Part shown: positions 42,933 through 51,670 of the stretch, piece after piece
Layout: every line of letters begins with the position of its first letter
Numbering within the stretch: position 1 is the stretch's first letter
From: Peterkaempfera griseoplana
GTDB lineage: Bacteria; Actinomycetota; Actinomycetes; Streptomycetales; Streptomycetaceae
Reading direction: 5' to 3'
DNA: 64,000 bases
Assembly: GCF_001418575.1 (NCBI RefSeq)
Contig: NZ_LIQR01000054.1
Span: 23,663 to 87,662 of the forward strand
Notes under the pieces: generated by a model
What the model saw: the letters and a program-made list of their open reading frames with translations, nothing else
What the model was told of the DNA's origin: nothing
Database searches by the model: none
Position numbers and translations under genes: made by a program

Positions 42933-43880
42933 TCACACCTTCGCCGGGCCGCCGACCCGCCGAAACGGGGCGATGATCTTTCGTACGGCCTCCGCGGCTC
43001 CCCAGTCGTCGTCGTCATGGGCGATGACGCTCAGGAGTTCCCGAAGATGGAAAAGGTCCATCCGGTTCCGCCAGCCGTCGTCGATCCCGGTGATCGCCTC
43101 GTACGCGGCGAAGAAGTGGTCCGAGGCCGGCGGACGCGGGGAGCACCAGAGCATGCTGAGGTCGATCTCCGGCCAGTTGTAGGACACGGCGGGGTCGATG
43201 AGCGCGGGCGCACCGTCGGCGGTGGCGACGATGTTCTCCTGCCACAGATCGCCGTGGGTCAGACACGGGGGTCGGTCCGGCACGAGTTCGGGCAGCGCTG
43301 CGCAGAGCCGCTCCAGGGCCTGACGCTCCGCGGCGTCGAAGGCCGCATCGACCAGGGGCTCCGACAGCCAGCGCAGAATGCGGCGCTCCGCGAGGAACGC
43401 GTGGCCGTCGCTGTCCCAGGTGTTGTCCTGGCGCAGTCGGCCCAGCCAGCCCGGACGGTGCCAGCCGAACCGCTCAGCGGTCGTGGAGGTGTGCAGGCCG
43501 GCGACCGTGCTGGCGAGCTGCTCCCAGAAGCGCTCGTCGTCGCGGCGCGGCTGCATCTTCTCCAGCACGAGCAACCTGGCCGAGGCGCACAGCACCTCCG
43601 GCGTGATGGCCCCGCCGGGCTCGCGGAGCTCCGTCAGGCCGGCGGCTTCGACGGGGAAAATGTCCCGGTCCGGCCCGCGGAGCGTTTTAGCGAATATCTG
43701 GGAATTGTCTTCGAGGGTTGCCAGCCCGGCGATTGCGACTACTCCGCCGGTTGCTTTCTCCACCTCTTTGGCCGCGTACCCCACTTCGCGGAGACGCTGG
43801 ATGAGTATCTCTTCGTCGGACACCTGGAAATCACACCATGCTTTCCCGTGCACGCCAGGGAACGGTTCCGGCCAATTCAT
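42933..43880 (-). CDS. fructosamine-kinase-like protein
   Basis: About 315 residues; ATG 43880 is the plausible start, with no strong ribosome site. It has the protein-kinase-like fold of fructosamine/ketosamine-3-kinases: an ATP-site lysine in IFAKTL, the EAAGLTELR helix, LLVLEKM hinge, LTHGDLWQENIV (catalytic HGD...N) and ALIDPAVSYNWPEIDLSML (DFG-like DPA.). These enzymes phosphorylate sugar-amine adducts for removal from glycated proteins. It lies just outside the last att site and appears intact. Confidence 0.82.
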   Translation of the reverse strand: MNWPEPFPGVHGKAWCDFQVSDEEILIQRLREVGYAAKEVEKATGGVVAIAGLATLEDNSQIFAKTLRGPDRDIFPVEAAGLTELREPGGAITPEVLCASARLLVLEKMQPRRDDERFWEQLASTVAGLHTSTTAERFGWHRPGWLGRLRQDNTWDSDGHAFLAERRILRWLSEPLVDAAFDAAERQALERLCAALPELVPDRPPCLTHGDLWQENIVATADGAPALIDPAVSYNWPEIDLSMLWCSPRPPASDHFFAAYEAITGIDDGWRNRMDLFHLRELLSVIAHDDDDWGAAEAVRKIIAPFRRVGGPAKV

Positions 43881-44149
43881 CGGCGGCCGTGGGCCTGACC
43901 CGTGTACGGCTCGGCATGGAGACCGCAGCAGTGCGGCGCCGCTGGCTTCCGCGGTCCGACCGCCCTTGCCCCCGACGATGGTTGCTTGATCACCTTGACC
44001 ATTGCCAGGGCCGGCTGAGCCGACTCCCTGCATTCGGCCACAACCGCACCACCGAGCGGTTGGCTCGGCCGGTGTTCATGCGCCGACCAGCCGGCGGCGA
44101 AACCGGCGAAACGTCACCCCGGAGAGCCGGCGTCAGTAGCCTTGCGGCC

Positions 44150-44530
44150 ATGCATCGCAGTCGACTGGTCGGGATCCTTATCGACACGCCTGCCGCGCAA
44201 GCCGACGCGGCAGTGGACTTCTGGTCCGCCGCGCTGGGCGCCCAGGCCTACCCCGCGCCGGGCGAGGAGCAGTTCACCGTCCTGATCGACGCCGCACCTG
44301 GCCTGTTCACCGTCGTCCAGGCGGTCGATGACGCGCCGCGCTACCACGTCGATATCGAGACCGACGACCTGGAGGCAGAGGTCGCCCGCCTGACGGCGCT
44401 GGGCGCGGAGCTGGTGACCCGCTGGAAGGACGCCTTCACGCTGCGCTCCCCAGGCGGCCACCTGCTCTGTGTGGTGCCCGTGCACAGCGATCCTGAGACG
44501 TTTGCCAACTCGGCGCGAACCTGGCCATGA
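44150..44530 (+). CDS. VOC (glyoxalase-fold) family protein
   Basis: 126 residues with two beta-alpha-beta-beta-beta units: LVGILIDTPAAQADAAVDFW...VLIDAAPG and RYHVDIETDDLEAEVARLTA...FTLRSPGGHLLCVVP. Possible metal ligands are His345-type positions in RYHVDIE and a Glu/His in the second unit, but the classical first His of glyoxalase I is not obvious. VOC proteins include glyoxalases, dioxygenases and antibiotic-binding proteins; the substrate is unknown. It is monocistronic. Confidence 0.78.
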   Translation: MHRSRLVGILIDTPAAQADAAVDFWSAALGAQAYPAPGEEQFTVLIDAAPGLFTVVQAVDDAPRYHVDIETDDLEAEVARLTALGAELVTRWKDAFTLRSPGGHLLCVVPVHSDPETFANSARTWP

Positions 44531-44995
44531 CGCGCACCCCGGCCCGGACGCGGGCCAAGGTGTCCCCCGGACGCGGCGCACCTGCATGTCGATCACGGTG
44601 ATGCTGTCGGCGCCTCGTGCCCGCTGCGTGCCCGTTCCGGCAGGATGCGGGTATTCGCAGGTAACCTCCAGTCAGGTCGGGAGCTGCCAGGTCTGCCGCT
44701 GCCCGTACGCTGGGTCTTCCACACCGGGGCCATTACCCCTCCGCGGACCCGTGCTTGTCCCCGAAGACGATGACCCTCTGCTGATTGCCTCCTACGACGA
44801 GCTGAGCGACCCCACGTCTGTAGCCGTTTCTGTTGCCCAGCGGCGAAAGGCTGGGCAGCGGCATCGGCGACTGCTTCGTCTCGCTGCCTGCCGACGGCAC
44901 CGCTCCTGATCTCGCAGGTTGACATCAACGTTGCCGGACGGGGGCGGATCGGGCCGATCGCTGACGGGCCCGACACGGCGTGCGGAGGGCCCCGC
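44531..44995. other. intergenic, possible small relic
   Basis: No clear gene. A plus-strand frame contains EDDDPLLIASYDELSDPTSV around 44762-44821, which looks protein-like but lacks a credible start or homologue. Confidence 0.35.
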
Positions 44996-45091
44996 ATCGA
45001 GCGGGACCAGGGGTTCACTCGGACACCTTGCGGGCAGGCCCAGGAACTGCCCGAGTTGTCAGCGAGCGTACGGCCCCTGGCCATGCTCGAT
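44996..45091 (+). repeat. conserved hairpin element, copy 3 of 3
   Basis: The same design as copies 1 and 2 but 38 kb away. Outer arms ATCGAGC / GCTCGAT (the terminal G-C pair of the other copies became A-T), inner stem around CGGGCAG / CTGCCCG, loop region conserved. It is followed by CCCAGATCGGACAGGACATC like the other copies and by a small membrane-protein gene 83 bp downstream. Confidence 0.7.
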
Positions 45092-45173
45092 CCCAGATCG
45101 GACAGGACATCACCCAAAGCTGCTCCACCACCCGCGCGGTACGCTTCTGCCCGAACCGGGGGAGGGGACATCC

Positions 45174-45383
45174 ATGCAGAACCCGTTCAGGGACGGTGGA
45201 CCACTCGACAGGGGTACCACCGTTGTGTCGCTACTCATCTCCATAGGCTTCTTGATCACCGGTATCAGGACGTACGGCCACGGAGGCTCGCTGGGGTGGC
45301 CTCTCGGAGCGGCTCTCATGGTGGTGATCTCCCTGCGCGCCGTCCACCGAGAGTTCTTCCGCCGTCCGCGGGATCAGTCGTAG
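45174..45383 (+). CDS. very small membrane protein
   Basis: 69 residues starting MQNPFRDGGPLDRGTTVVSL behind GGGGGAGGGG. It has two hydrophobic helices (VVSLLISIGFLITGI and LGWPLGAALMVVISL) separated by a short HGGS loop, then a basic tail HREFFRRPRDQS. This is a typical small hairpin membrane protein. No family is recognised. The hairpin element copy 3 lies in its upstream region, as copy 1 lies upstream of another small membrane protein. Confidence 0.65.
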   Translation: MQNPFRDGGPLDRGTTVVSLLISIGFLITGIRTYGHGGSLGWPLGAALMVVISLRAVHREFFRRPRDQS

Positions 45384-45539
45384 CAGCTCAGGCCGTCTCC
45401 GGGCCGCGGACGAGGCTGACCGACGCGGACAGACAGTGCTCACCCCACCGCAGATCGGAAGCTTGGCACGCCGATGCGCCGCAGGTGGCAGGCTCGGCTG
45501 ACTGGATCCAGGGCGAGGAGTCGAGTTCGGACGGCGGTC

Positions 45540-46286
45540 TCAGCGGACTTGTCCATGAGAGCCGCCGTCACCGACGCGAACGCTGAGCTGGGCCCCCAGA
45601 TCCCGGAAGCCCAGCGCCAGCGCGACACGCTTGGACGGGTGCGGCCGTGCTCGCCACTGCGGAAGCAGCCCGGTGTCCAGTGCGCGGGCCACCGCCGCAG
45701 ACGCCACCGTTCGTGCCAGCCCCCGGCCCCGGTGGTCCGGCGCGACCAGGACGCTGAGGTGGGCCACCGACTGCGGCCAGCCGCGATAGCCGGCCGCGGC
45801 AACCAGGTCGTCACCGTCACGCAGGACATATGCGGGAGAGGTGATCTCCTCCAAGCCGCTTTCCCCAGCGTCCTCTTCACCGGCACGAGCCAGCAGCGTG
45901 GCCAGTCCGCGGTCGTCGCGTGGCACCTCCTCGACAGCGGCGCCGGCATGCACGGGCCGGAAGTCAGCTCGGTCAAGATAGGAGAGAGACGCTGGCCCCA
46001 GTACGTCGAGGACGGGCAGCACCTCCCGCAAGCGATTCGCGTCGAGGAGTTCTGCGGGAGACAGTCTGCTTGCTGGACCCGCCATCTGCTCGGCGATGTG
46101 GTCGCTCGGCACAGTGACGATGCCGGCGTCGCCGAGGACCACAACTCCCGTCCACGACGGCGGACAGAGCTGTGATTCCGGTGAAACCACCACGTTCACC
46201 CCGTTCAGGGAGGAGAACTGCACTGGCTTCACTGCCAGTTCGACCCATAGATTCCGGGCTCGGTCCAGCAAAGGATCTGTGGTCAT
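45540..46286 (-). CDS. GNAT-family acetyltransferase
   Basis: 248 residues; ATG 46286 starts MTTDPLLDRARNLWVELAV. The acetyl-CoA-binding core is in the C-terminal half: VLRDGDDLVAAAGYRGWPQS, then LSVLVAPDHRGRGLARTVAS (the R/Q-x-x-G-x-G/A loop as HRGRGLA) and AVARALDTGLLPQWR...ALALGFRDLG. The N-terminal 110 residues look like a degenerate first GNAT-type half. The substrate is unknown. Confidence 0.8.
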   Translation of the reverse strand: MTTDPLLDRARNLWVELAVKPVQFSSLNGVNVVVSPESQLCPPSWTGVVVLGDAGIVTVPSDHIAEQMAGPASRLSPAELLDANRLREVLPVLDVLGPASLSYLDRADFRPVHAGAAVEEVPRDDRGLATLLARAGEEDAGESGLEEITSPAYVLRDGDDLVAAAGYRGWPQSVAHLSVLVAPDHRGRGLARTVASAAVARALDTGLLPQWRARPHPSKRVALALGFRDLGAQLSVRVGDGGSHGQVR

Positions 46287-46801
46287 GGCGGCATCGTGTC
46301 GGTCTTCGGTGCTTTGCACGACTGGTTATCTCCGAGGCGGAGTGCCTGGGCGCCTCTGTTCTGCGACACATCGTCACCCGGCCTCGCCCCGGCGGCGCGA
46401 CGACCACACGGACGAGCGACGACAACAGGTGACACCGCAGGGGGACCACTGGTCGGCTTGACGGTGAGTAGCGAGGCGCGTGCCCGTCGCCCGACCGCAC
46501 GGGGGCACTGAGCAGGCAGCCGGGGTCAACCGCGTTCGAAGCGGCGAGGAACGGCAGGCCGGCGGAAGCGCGACGACGCGGACCCGGGACCGCTCGTGAT
46601 CGACGGACCGAACCGCCGCCCGACGTTGGCCAGGCCACGTTCCAGGGGTCGTCACGGCCCCCGGAGCCGTCGCGGTAGTGCAGCGAACTACAGCAACCAG
46701 CACGACCGCGCGCGACCGTCATGGGCCGTGCATGGCCGACGGACCAGTGCGGTGACCATCAACGGCCATCGCACCCACCCGCAGTCCGGGACGAAGAGGC
46801 C
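46287..46801. other. intergenic stretch, nothing recognised
   Basis: 515 bp upstream of the GNAT gene, ending at the stop of the minus-strand barstar-like gene. No convincing gene or repeat. Confidence 0.45.
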
Positions 46802-47065
46802 TCAAACGCTCCACACGTACTCGGCGAGGAACTCCGGACGGCACTCGTGCTGGTACTCCTCGGGTGCCTGTCGAAGCACGACAGCTCCATGCGGTAGGCG
46901 GTGGCAGAGGTCGTCCCAGGCCACGAAGGGCAGATGGGCCGGGATCTCGACCGGACCTGTGATCGCATCCCGGAAGGCATCCCGGTTCATGCCGTAGAAG
47001 CTGGGGAATCGCAGTGCCTGCGCGAGCACTGTGTGCAGTCCGCGTTCATCGGCGGCTGTACAGAG
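46802..47065 (-). CDS. barstar-family protein, start unresolved
   Basis: The last 87 or so codons of a longer open frame read LHTVLAQALRFPSFYGMNRD, then AFRDAITGPVEIPAHLPFVA...HRLPHGAVVLRQAPEEYQHE, the barstar fold (ribonuclease inhibitor) with its FPxxYGxNxDAxxDxI signature. No good start codon or ribosome site precedes the conserved region, and the usual first strand is not evident, so the N terminus may be lost. No ribonuclease (barnase-like) gene is adjacent. It may be a solitary antitoxin against a foreign RNase. Confidence 0.6.
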   Translation of the reverse strand, partial: LCTAADERGLHTVLAQALRFPSFYGMNRDAFRDAITGPVEIPAHLPFVAWDDLCHRLPHGAVVLRQAPEEYQHECRPEFLAEYVWSV

Positions 47066-47269
47066 CCGGGTGTGCCGGCCGCACCGGAAACCGTGCGGAC
47101 GCAGGTCCCTACCCCCGCCCAGGGCAGCCCGATGCTGCGCCCTCGGTAAGACAGCCGTGCACGCCCGGTCACGACCACTCGCTCCCTCCCCCGTAGCGTC
47201 GGCCCGCAACGCCTCGGCCGAAGGCCGGCCGGAGGCGGCCCCATGCGATGAAGAAAGCGGGAGGAAGCA

Positions 47270-48364
47270 GTGCAGTTCGGGATTTTCACGGTGGGTGACG
47301 TCACTCCGGACCCCACAACCGGCCGGACGCCGACCGAGCATGAGCGGATCAAGGCCATGGTCGCCATCGCGCTGAAGGCGGAGGAGGTCGGCTTGGACGT
47401 GTTCGCCACCGGCGAGCACCACAACCCGCCGTTCGTACCCTCCTCGCCGACGACCATGCTCGGCTGGATAGCCGCCCGCACCGAGCGGATCATCCTCTCC
47501 ACCTCCACCACGCTGATCACCACCAGCGACCCCGTGAAGATCGCCGAGGACTTCGCGATGCTGCAGCACCTTGCCGACGGCCGGGTCGACCTGATGCTGG
47601 GCCGCGGCAACACCGGGCCGGTCTACCCGTGGTTCGGCCAGGACATCCGCCAGGGGATCCCGCTGGCCATCGAGAACTACGCGCTGCTGCACCGGCTGTG
47701 GCGTGAGGACGTGGTGGACTGGCAGGGTCGCTTCCGCACCCCCCTCCAGGGCTTCACCTCCACGCCGCGTCCGCTGGACGGCGTCGCACCCTTCGTCTGG
47801 CACGGATCCATCCGCTCCGCGGAGATCGCCGAGCAGGCCGCCTACTACGGGGACGGCTTCTTCCACAACAACATCTTCTGGCCCGCCGACCACACCAAGC
47901 GCATGGTCGAGCTCTACCGCGAACGCTATGCGCACTACGGCCACGGCAAGCCCGAGCAGGCCGTGGTGGGCCTCGGCGGCCAGGTCTTCATGCGGCGGAA
48001 CTCCCAGGACGCGGTGCGTGAGTTCCGCCCGTACTTCGACAACGCGCCCGTGTACGGGCACGGCCCCTCCCTGGAGGAGTTCACCGAGCAGACCCCACTC
48101 ACGGTGGGCAGTCCGCAGCAGGTCATCGAGCGGACGCTCGCCTTCCGCGAGTACGCCGGCGACTACCAGCGCCAGTTGTTCCTGATGGACCACGCCGGCC
48201 TGCCGCTGAAGACCGTGCTGGAGCAGCTCGACATCCTCGGCGAGGAGGTCGTCCCCGTACTGCGCGAGGAGTTCGCCAAGGGACGGCCCGCCGAGGTCCC
48301 CGACGCCCCCACCCACGCATCCCTCAAGGCCGCGCGCGGGCCGGTCACGGACACCGCCCGATGA
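47270..48364 (+). CDS. LLM-class flavin-dependent oxidoreductase (CE1758-type)
   Basis: 364 residues from GTG behind GGGAGGA. It has a luciferase-like TIM barrel: MQFGIFTVGDVTPDPTTGRT, AIALKAEEVGLDVFATGEHH, STSTTLITTSDPVKIAEDFA, HLADGRVDLMLGRGNTGPVY and YGDGFFHNNIFW. Such enzymes use reduced FMN supplied by a partner reductase to oxygenate or desulfurise organic substrates. I associate this subgroup with a partner FMN reductase of the CE1759 type; a candidate lies at 54045, about 5.7 kb away. A 65-bp gap separates it from the YoaK-like gene. Confidence 0.85.
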   Translation: MQFGIFTVGDVTPDPTTGRTPTEHERIKAMVAIALKAEEVGLDVFATGEHHNPPFVPSSPTTMLGWIAARTERIILSTSTTLITTSDPVKIAEDFAMLQHLADGRVDLMLGRGNTGPVYPWFGQDIRQGIPLAIENYALLHRLWREDVVDWQGRFRTPLQGFTSTPRPLDGVAPFVWHGSIRSAEIAEQAAYYGDGFFHNNIFWPADHTKRMVELYRERYAHYGHGKPEQAVVGLGGQVFMRRNSQDAVREFRPYFDNAPVYGHGPSLEEFTEQTPLTVGSPQQVIERTLAFREYAGDYQRQLFLMDHAGLPLKTVLEQLDILGEEVVPVLREEFAKGRPAEVPDAPTHASLKAARGPVTDTAR

Positions 48365-48429
48365 CGCCGTGTCAGGGCGCACAGAACGCCTCCCAGCCTT
48401 CGACGCGCTGATCACCAAGGGAGCACACC

Positions 48430-49101
48430 GTGGCACAATCCGCCGCCACCCCCGCCGGGAAACCGGCACATCCGGCCCTGCCCGGAGCCCTGGCCGTGCT
48501 GACCGTCGTCAGCGGCTTCCTGGACGCCGTCAGCTATCTCGGCCTGGGGCACGTCTTCACCGCCAACATGACCGGCAATGTCGTGATCATCGGCTTCGCC
48601 GCCGTCGGCACCCCGGGCTTCTCGGTCACCGGGTCGCTGGTCTCACTCGCGGCGTTCCTGGCCGGTTCGGTCTGCGCCGGACGGGTCGAGCAGTACCACC
48701 GCGACTCTCCGCAGCACATCTGGGTGCGGACGGTGCTGACCACCGAGGCCCTGCTGCTCGCGGCCGCCACCGCGGCCGCCTTCGCCTCGGGCCCCACCGA
48801 TCTGCTGATCGCCCTGGTCGCGCTCGCCATGGGCCTGCGCAACGGCACCGTGCGCAAACTCGCCGTGCCCGATCTCACCACCACCGTGCTGACCCTGACC
48901 CTGACCGGTCTGGCCTCGGAGTCGTCGCTGGCCGGCGGCACCAACCCGAGGGCCGGCCGCCGGCTGCTGGCGGTCGCGGCGATGCTCGTCGGCGCCGCCG
49001 CCGGCGCAGTCCTGGTCAACCACCACGGGCTCGGCTGGCCGATGCTGATCAGCACGGTCCTGGTCGGGGGAGTGGCGATCGGCTACCGCGACCGGCACTG
49101 A
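48430..49101 (+). CDS. YoaK/DUF1275-family membrane protein
   Basis: 223 residues, GTG behind GGGAG. Six hydrophobic helices, with the DUF1275 signature LTVVSGFLDAVSYLGLGHVF and TANMTGNVVIIGF near the N terminus and MGLRNGTVRKLAVPDLTTTV in the middle. Possibly a transporter; the function is unknown. Probably co-transcribed with the LLM oxidoreductase. Confidence 0.82.
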   Translation: MAQSAATPAGKPAHPALPGALAVLTVVSGFLDAVSYLGLGHVFTANMTGNVVIIGFAAVGTPGFSVTGSLVSLAAFLAGSVCAGRVEQYHRDSPQHIWVRTVLTTEALLLAAATAAAFASGPTDLLIALVALAMGLRNGTVRKLAVPDLTTTVLTLTLTGLASESSLAGGTNPRAGRRLLAVAAMLVGAAAGAVLVNHHGLGWPMLISTVLVGGVAIGYRDRH

Positions 49102-49138
49102 GGCCCGCACACTGAGGCCCGCACACCGGGGCCCGCAT

Positions 49139-49180
49139 ACCGAGGCCCCGTCCGCTGAGTCCTGCGGACGGGGCCTCGGT
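49139..49180. terminator. perfect 17-bp bidirectional terminator
   Basis: ACCGAGGCCCCGTCCGC / GCGGACGGGGCCTCGGT with an 8-base loop, between the convergent YoaK-like (ends 49101) and Dps-like (ends 49234) genes. Confidence 0.8.
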
Positions 49181-49233
49181 GCGTCTGTGCCGCCCGGCCC
49201 TGACGGGGCGGGGCGGCACAGGGGTCGCGTGGG

Positions 49234-49812
49234 TCAGGTGCGGGCGAGGGGGGTGTCGACGAGGTGCTCGGCGAGGAACCAGACCTGGCTCTCACCGGTA
49301 CGGACCAGCTGCGAGACCAGGAGGTCATTGGTGCCGTCGTCACCCATCTCGGCGGCGCGCGCAGCGGCGTCACGGCTGTCGACCAGGATCGACTCATGGG
49401 CCCGCAGCAGGCGCGAGAGCATCACCGGCACCTGCTCGGTCCCGTCCGGGGGGCGCGGGATCGAGGTGAGCTCGGCGGCGTGCCGGGGGTCCCCGACGGC
49501 CACACCGCCCAGGGTCTGGATGCGCTCGGCGAGCGCGTCCACCAGGGCCAGCTGCTCCGCCGCGTGCTTGTCGAAGAGCTGGTGCAGCTGGAAGAAGGTG
49601 GCGCCGCGTACCGTCCAGTGGCTCTTCTTGTAGAGGGAGTAGAGGATCTGGGTGTCCGCGAGCAGCCTGCTCAGGCGCTGACAGGAGTACGCCCGGGTGT
49701 CGTGGGCCAGGCCGAGCGGGAACAGTTTGACGGTCCCGAAGGGCTGTACCTCGGGGCCGCTCTGCTGGGTGATCGGCTGACTGCTGGGCGGGGTGGCGAT
49801 GGTGGGTTCCAT
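49234..49812 (-). CDS. Dps-family ferritin-like protein
   Basis: 192 residues from ATG 49812. Ferroxidase-site residues typical of Dps are visible: KKSHWTVRG (His), FFQLHQLFDKHAAEQLALVD (His, Asp, Glu) and helix LADTQILYSLYKKSHW. Both tails are longer than in minimal Dps (about 165 residues). Dps proteins store iron by oxidising it with peroxide and shield DNA under stress. Neighbours (DoxX-like, YcaC-like, YoaK-like, LtrA) suggest a stress-related region. Confidence 0.87.
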   Translation of the reverse strand: MEPTIATPPSSQPITQQSGPEVQPFGTVKLFPLGLAHDTRAYSCQRLSRLLADTQILYSLYKKSHWTVRGATFFQLHQLFDKHAAEQLALVDALAERIQTLGGVAVGDPRHAAELTSIPRPPDGTEQVPVMLSRLLRAHESILVDSRDAAARAAEMGDDGTNDLLVSQLVRTGESQVWFLAEHLVDTPLART

Positions 49813-49997
49813 GGCTGTGCTTTCTGGTCGTGGCGGGAAGTGGACCGGCCGGCCGAGCCGGATCGCGGCTCGGCCGGCCGGGAGTGCAGGCGGGGGGGTT
49901 ACCCCTCCTGCGTCGTGGGGCCGTGCGGGCGTACCGGTCGGGCCGGCACGGGTCGTGGGAGTCGTACGGGTCGTGCGGGTCGTACGGGATGCGGCTG

Positions 49998-50492
49998 TTA
50001 AGCCGCGGGCGTTGCGCGGTGGAGCAGGAGCCGGGTGAGCACGCCGCTGCCCACCCCTGTCACCAGGGCGACCGCGAACCACCATGCGGGGTACGGCAGC
50101 AGGCCGAGCGGCTGGTCGGCGGACCACCGCCCCGGCCCGGTGGCGGCGAGCACGGCAGCCGTGGTGATGAGGAACAGCGGGTACTCGTAGCCGTCGTTCT
50201 GGACCCACAGGCCGTGGTGCCACTTGACGGTGAGCGCCACCGTCATGACGCCGATGGCGCCGGTGGCGGCGAGCGGGGTCAGCAGGCCGGCGGCAAGCAG
50301 CAGTCCGGAGCCGATCTGCCCCGCCCCGGCGGCCAGGGCCGTGAGGGAGCCGCCGCGGAACCCGTCGTCGTGGAACTCACGGGTGCCCCCCTCCAGCCCC
50401 GCGCCGCCCAGGTGATGACTGACCTTCTGCACGCCGTGCCCGGCGATCAGCAGCCCGCACACCAGCCGCAGGATCAGCAGGCCGAGGTTCAC
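49998..50492 (-). CDS. DoxX-family membrane protein
   Basis: 164 residues from GTG 50492 with four membrane helices. The DoxX pattern is LLILRLVCGLLIAGHGVQKV, GAGQIGSGLLLAAGLLTPLA, then MTVALTVKWHHGLWVQNDGY. Relatives are membrane partners of oxidoreductases or respond to oxidative stress. It lies 34 bp downstream of the YcaC-like gene on the same strand, so the two probably form an operon with the divergent AraC gene. Confidence 0.82.
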   Translation of the reverse strand: MNLGLLILRLVCGLLIAGHGVQKVSHHLGGAGLEGGTREFHDDGFRGGSLTALAAGAGQIGSGLLLAAGLLTPLAATGAIGVMTVALTVKWHHGLWVQNDGYEYPLFLITTAAVLAATGPGRWSADQPLGLLPYPAWWFAVALVTGVGSGVLTRLLLHRATPAA

Positions 50493-50526
50493 CGGCCGCT
50501 CCGCTCCGTGACATGGGCCGGCACGG

Positions 50527-51189
50527 TCAGCCCGCCGCGTGCGCGCCGATGACGGCCTGCGCGTACACGACACCGAGCCCGTAGGCGCCGCCGTGCTCCT
50601 TGACGATCTCCATGACCGCGCCGTACGTCTCCTGGCGGGCCCAGTCGCGCTGGAGCTCCAGCAGGACCTGCACCCAGGTCACCGGGACGGCGCCGGCGGT
50701 GACCATCCGCTGGAGGGCGTGCTCGTGTGCGGCCGGGGTGACGCCGCCGGAGGCGTCGGCGACGACATAGACCTCGTAGCCCTGGCCGAGAGCCGAGAGC
50801 GCCGGCAGCACCAGGCACACCTCGGTCCACAGGCCGGACAGGATGATCTTCTTACGGCCGGTGGCCTTGACGGCCTCGACGAACGCGGGGTCCTCCCAGG
50901 CGTTCATGGTCGTGCGGTCGATGACCTCGTGCTTGGGGAAGACCTCGACCAGCTGCGGCAGGATCGGGCCGGAGAACGACTCCGCGGCGACGGTGCTGAG
51001 CACCACGGGGACGTCGAAGGCCCGAGCGGCCTTCGCCAGGCCGACGGTGCTGTTGATGATGGCGGTCCGGTCGCCGCTGCCGGTGCCGAAGAACATCTGC
51101 GGCTGGTGGTCGACGAAGACCATGACCGCGTTGTCCGGGGTGAGCAGGTCGGGGCTGGGGGCAGCCTTCACCTGGGCGAAGTCGACCAT
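50527..51189 (-). CDS. YcaC-like isochorismatase-fold hydrolase
   Basis: 220 residues, ATG behind GAGAGGAA. The cysteine hydrolase triad is readable: Asp in VFVDHQPQMFF, Lys in the VFPKHEVIDRT region, and the nucleophilic Cys in LSGLWTEVCLVLPALSALGQ. This is the YcaC branch, whose substrates are unknown. The AraC regulator at 51671 is divergent from it, with 480 bp between them. Confidence 0.84.
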   Translation of the reverse strand: MVDFAQVKAAPSPDLLTPDNAVMVFVDHQPQMFFGTGSGDRTAIINSTVGLAKAARAFDVPVVLSTVAAESFSGPILPQLVEVFPKHEVIDRTTMNAWEDPAFVEAVKATGRKKIILSGLWTEVCLVLPALSALGQGYEVYVVADASGGVTPAAHEHALQRMVTAGAVPVTWVQVLLELQRDWARQETYGAVMEIVKEHGGAYGLGVVYAQAVIGAHAAG

Positions 51190-51670
51190 GAGGGGTTCCT
51201 CTCAAACAGGGGGCGTGACCGCGGCCGCGGGAAGGCGCGGGCGGGTGGAGCGACGACGCCTTGGGCCGCCGCAGGCCGGGCGGACAGGCCGCGCCCCTGC
51301 GCACCGTCGGTGCGGGGGTTCGGCGGCCTTGCGCCACGTCAACGAAGCTAGTCCCGCGGACGGCGTCGCTTCTTTCCCCACCGCGCCCTGTGCTGTTCCG
51401 GCACTGCACACACCGGCAGGCACATCCGGGCGGCGATTTCTGCCTGTGGTTCTGCCTGGGAAGTCCGACGGCGGGCTGCTTGGCTGTCGGTGCGGGCGGG
51501 AACCCGGGCCCCGCCGAAGCGGCCCGGTTGCGCTCCAGCGAGGTCGCTGCCCGTACGACGAGCCGTCCGGCGCTGCCGGGCACCGGCCGCCGCCTGGGGA
51601 GGTGTGCGGCCGTCCGTCCTGTTCCCGCCCGCTGACAGCCCGGAGTCACTTCCCATGAGGGGAGAGCAAC
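51190..51670. promoter_or_regulatory. divergent region between YcaC-like and AraC genes
   Basis: 480 bp that should hold both promoters and any AraC site. No confident operator was found. GGGGAGAGCAAC precedes the TTG start of the AraC gene. Confidence 0.4.

Noticed and set aside
48534..49055. A minus-strand frame opposite the YoaK-like gene
   Set aside because: Shadow frame; the plus-strand gene has the DUF1275 signature and a ribosome site.
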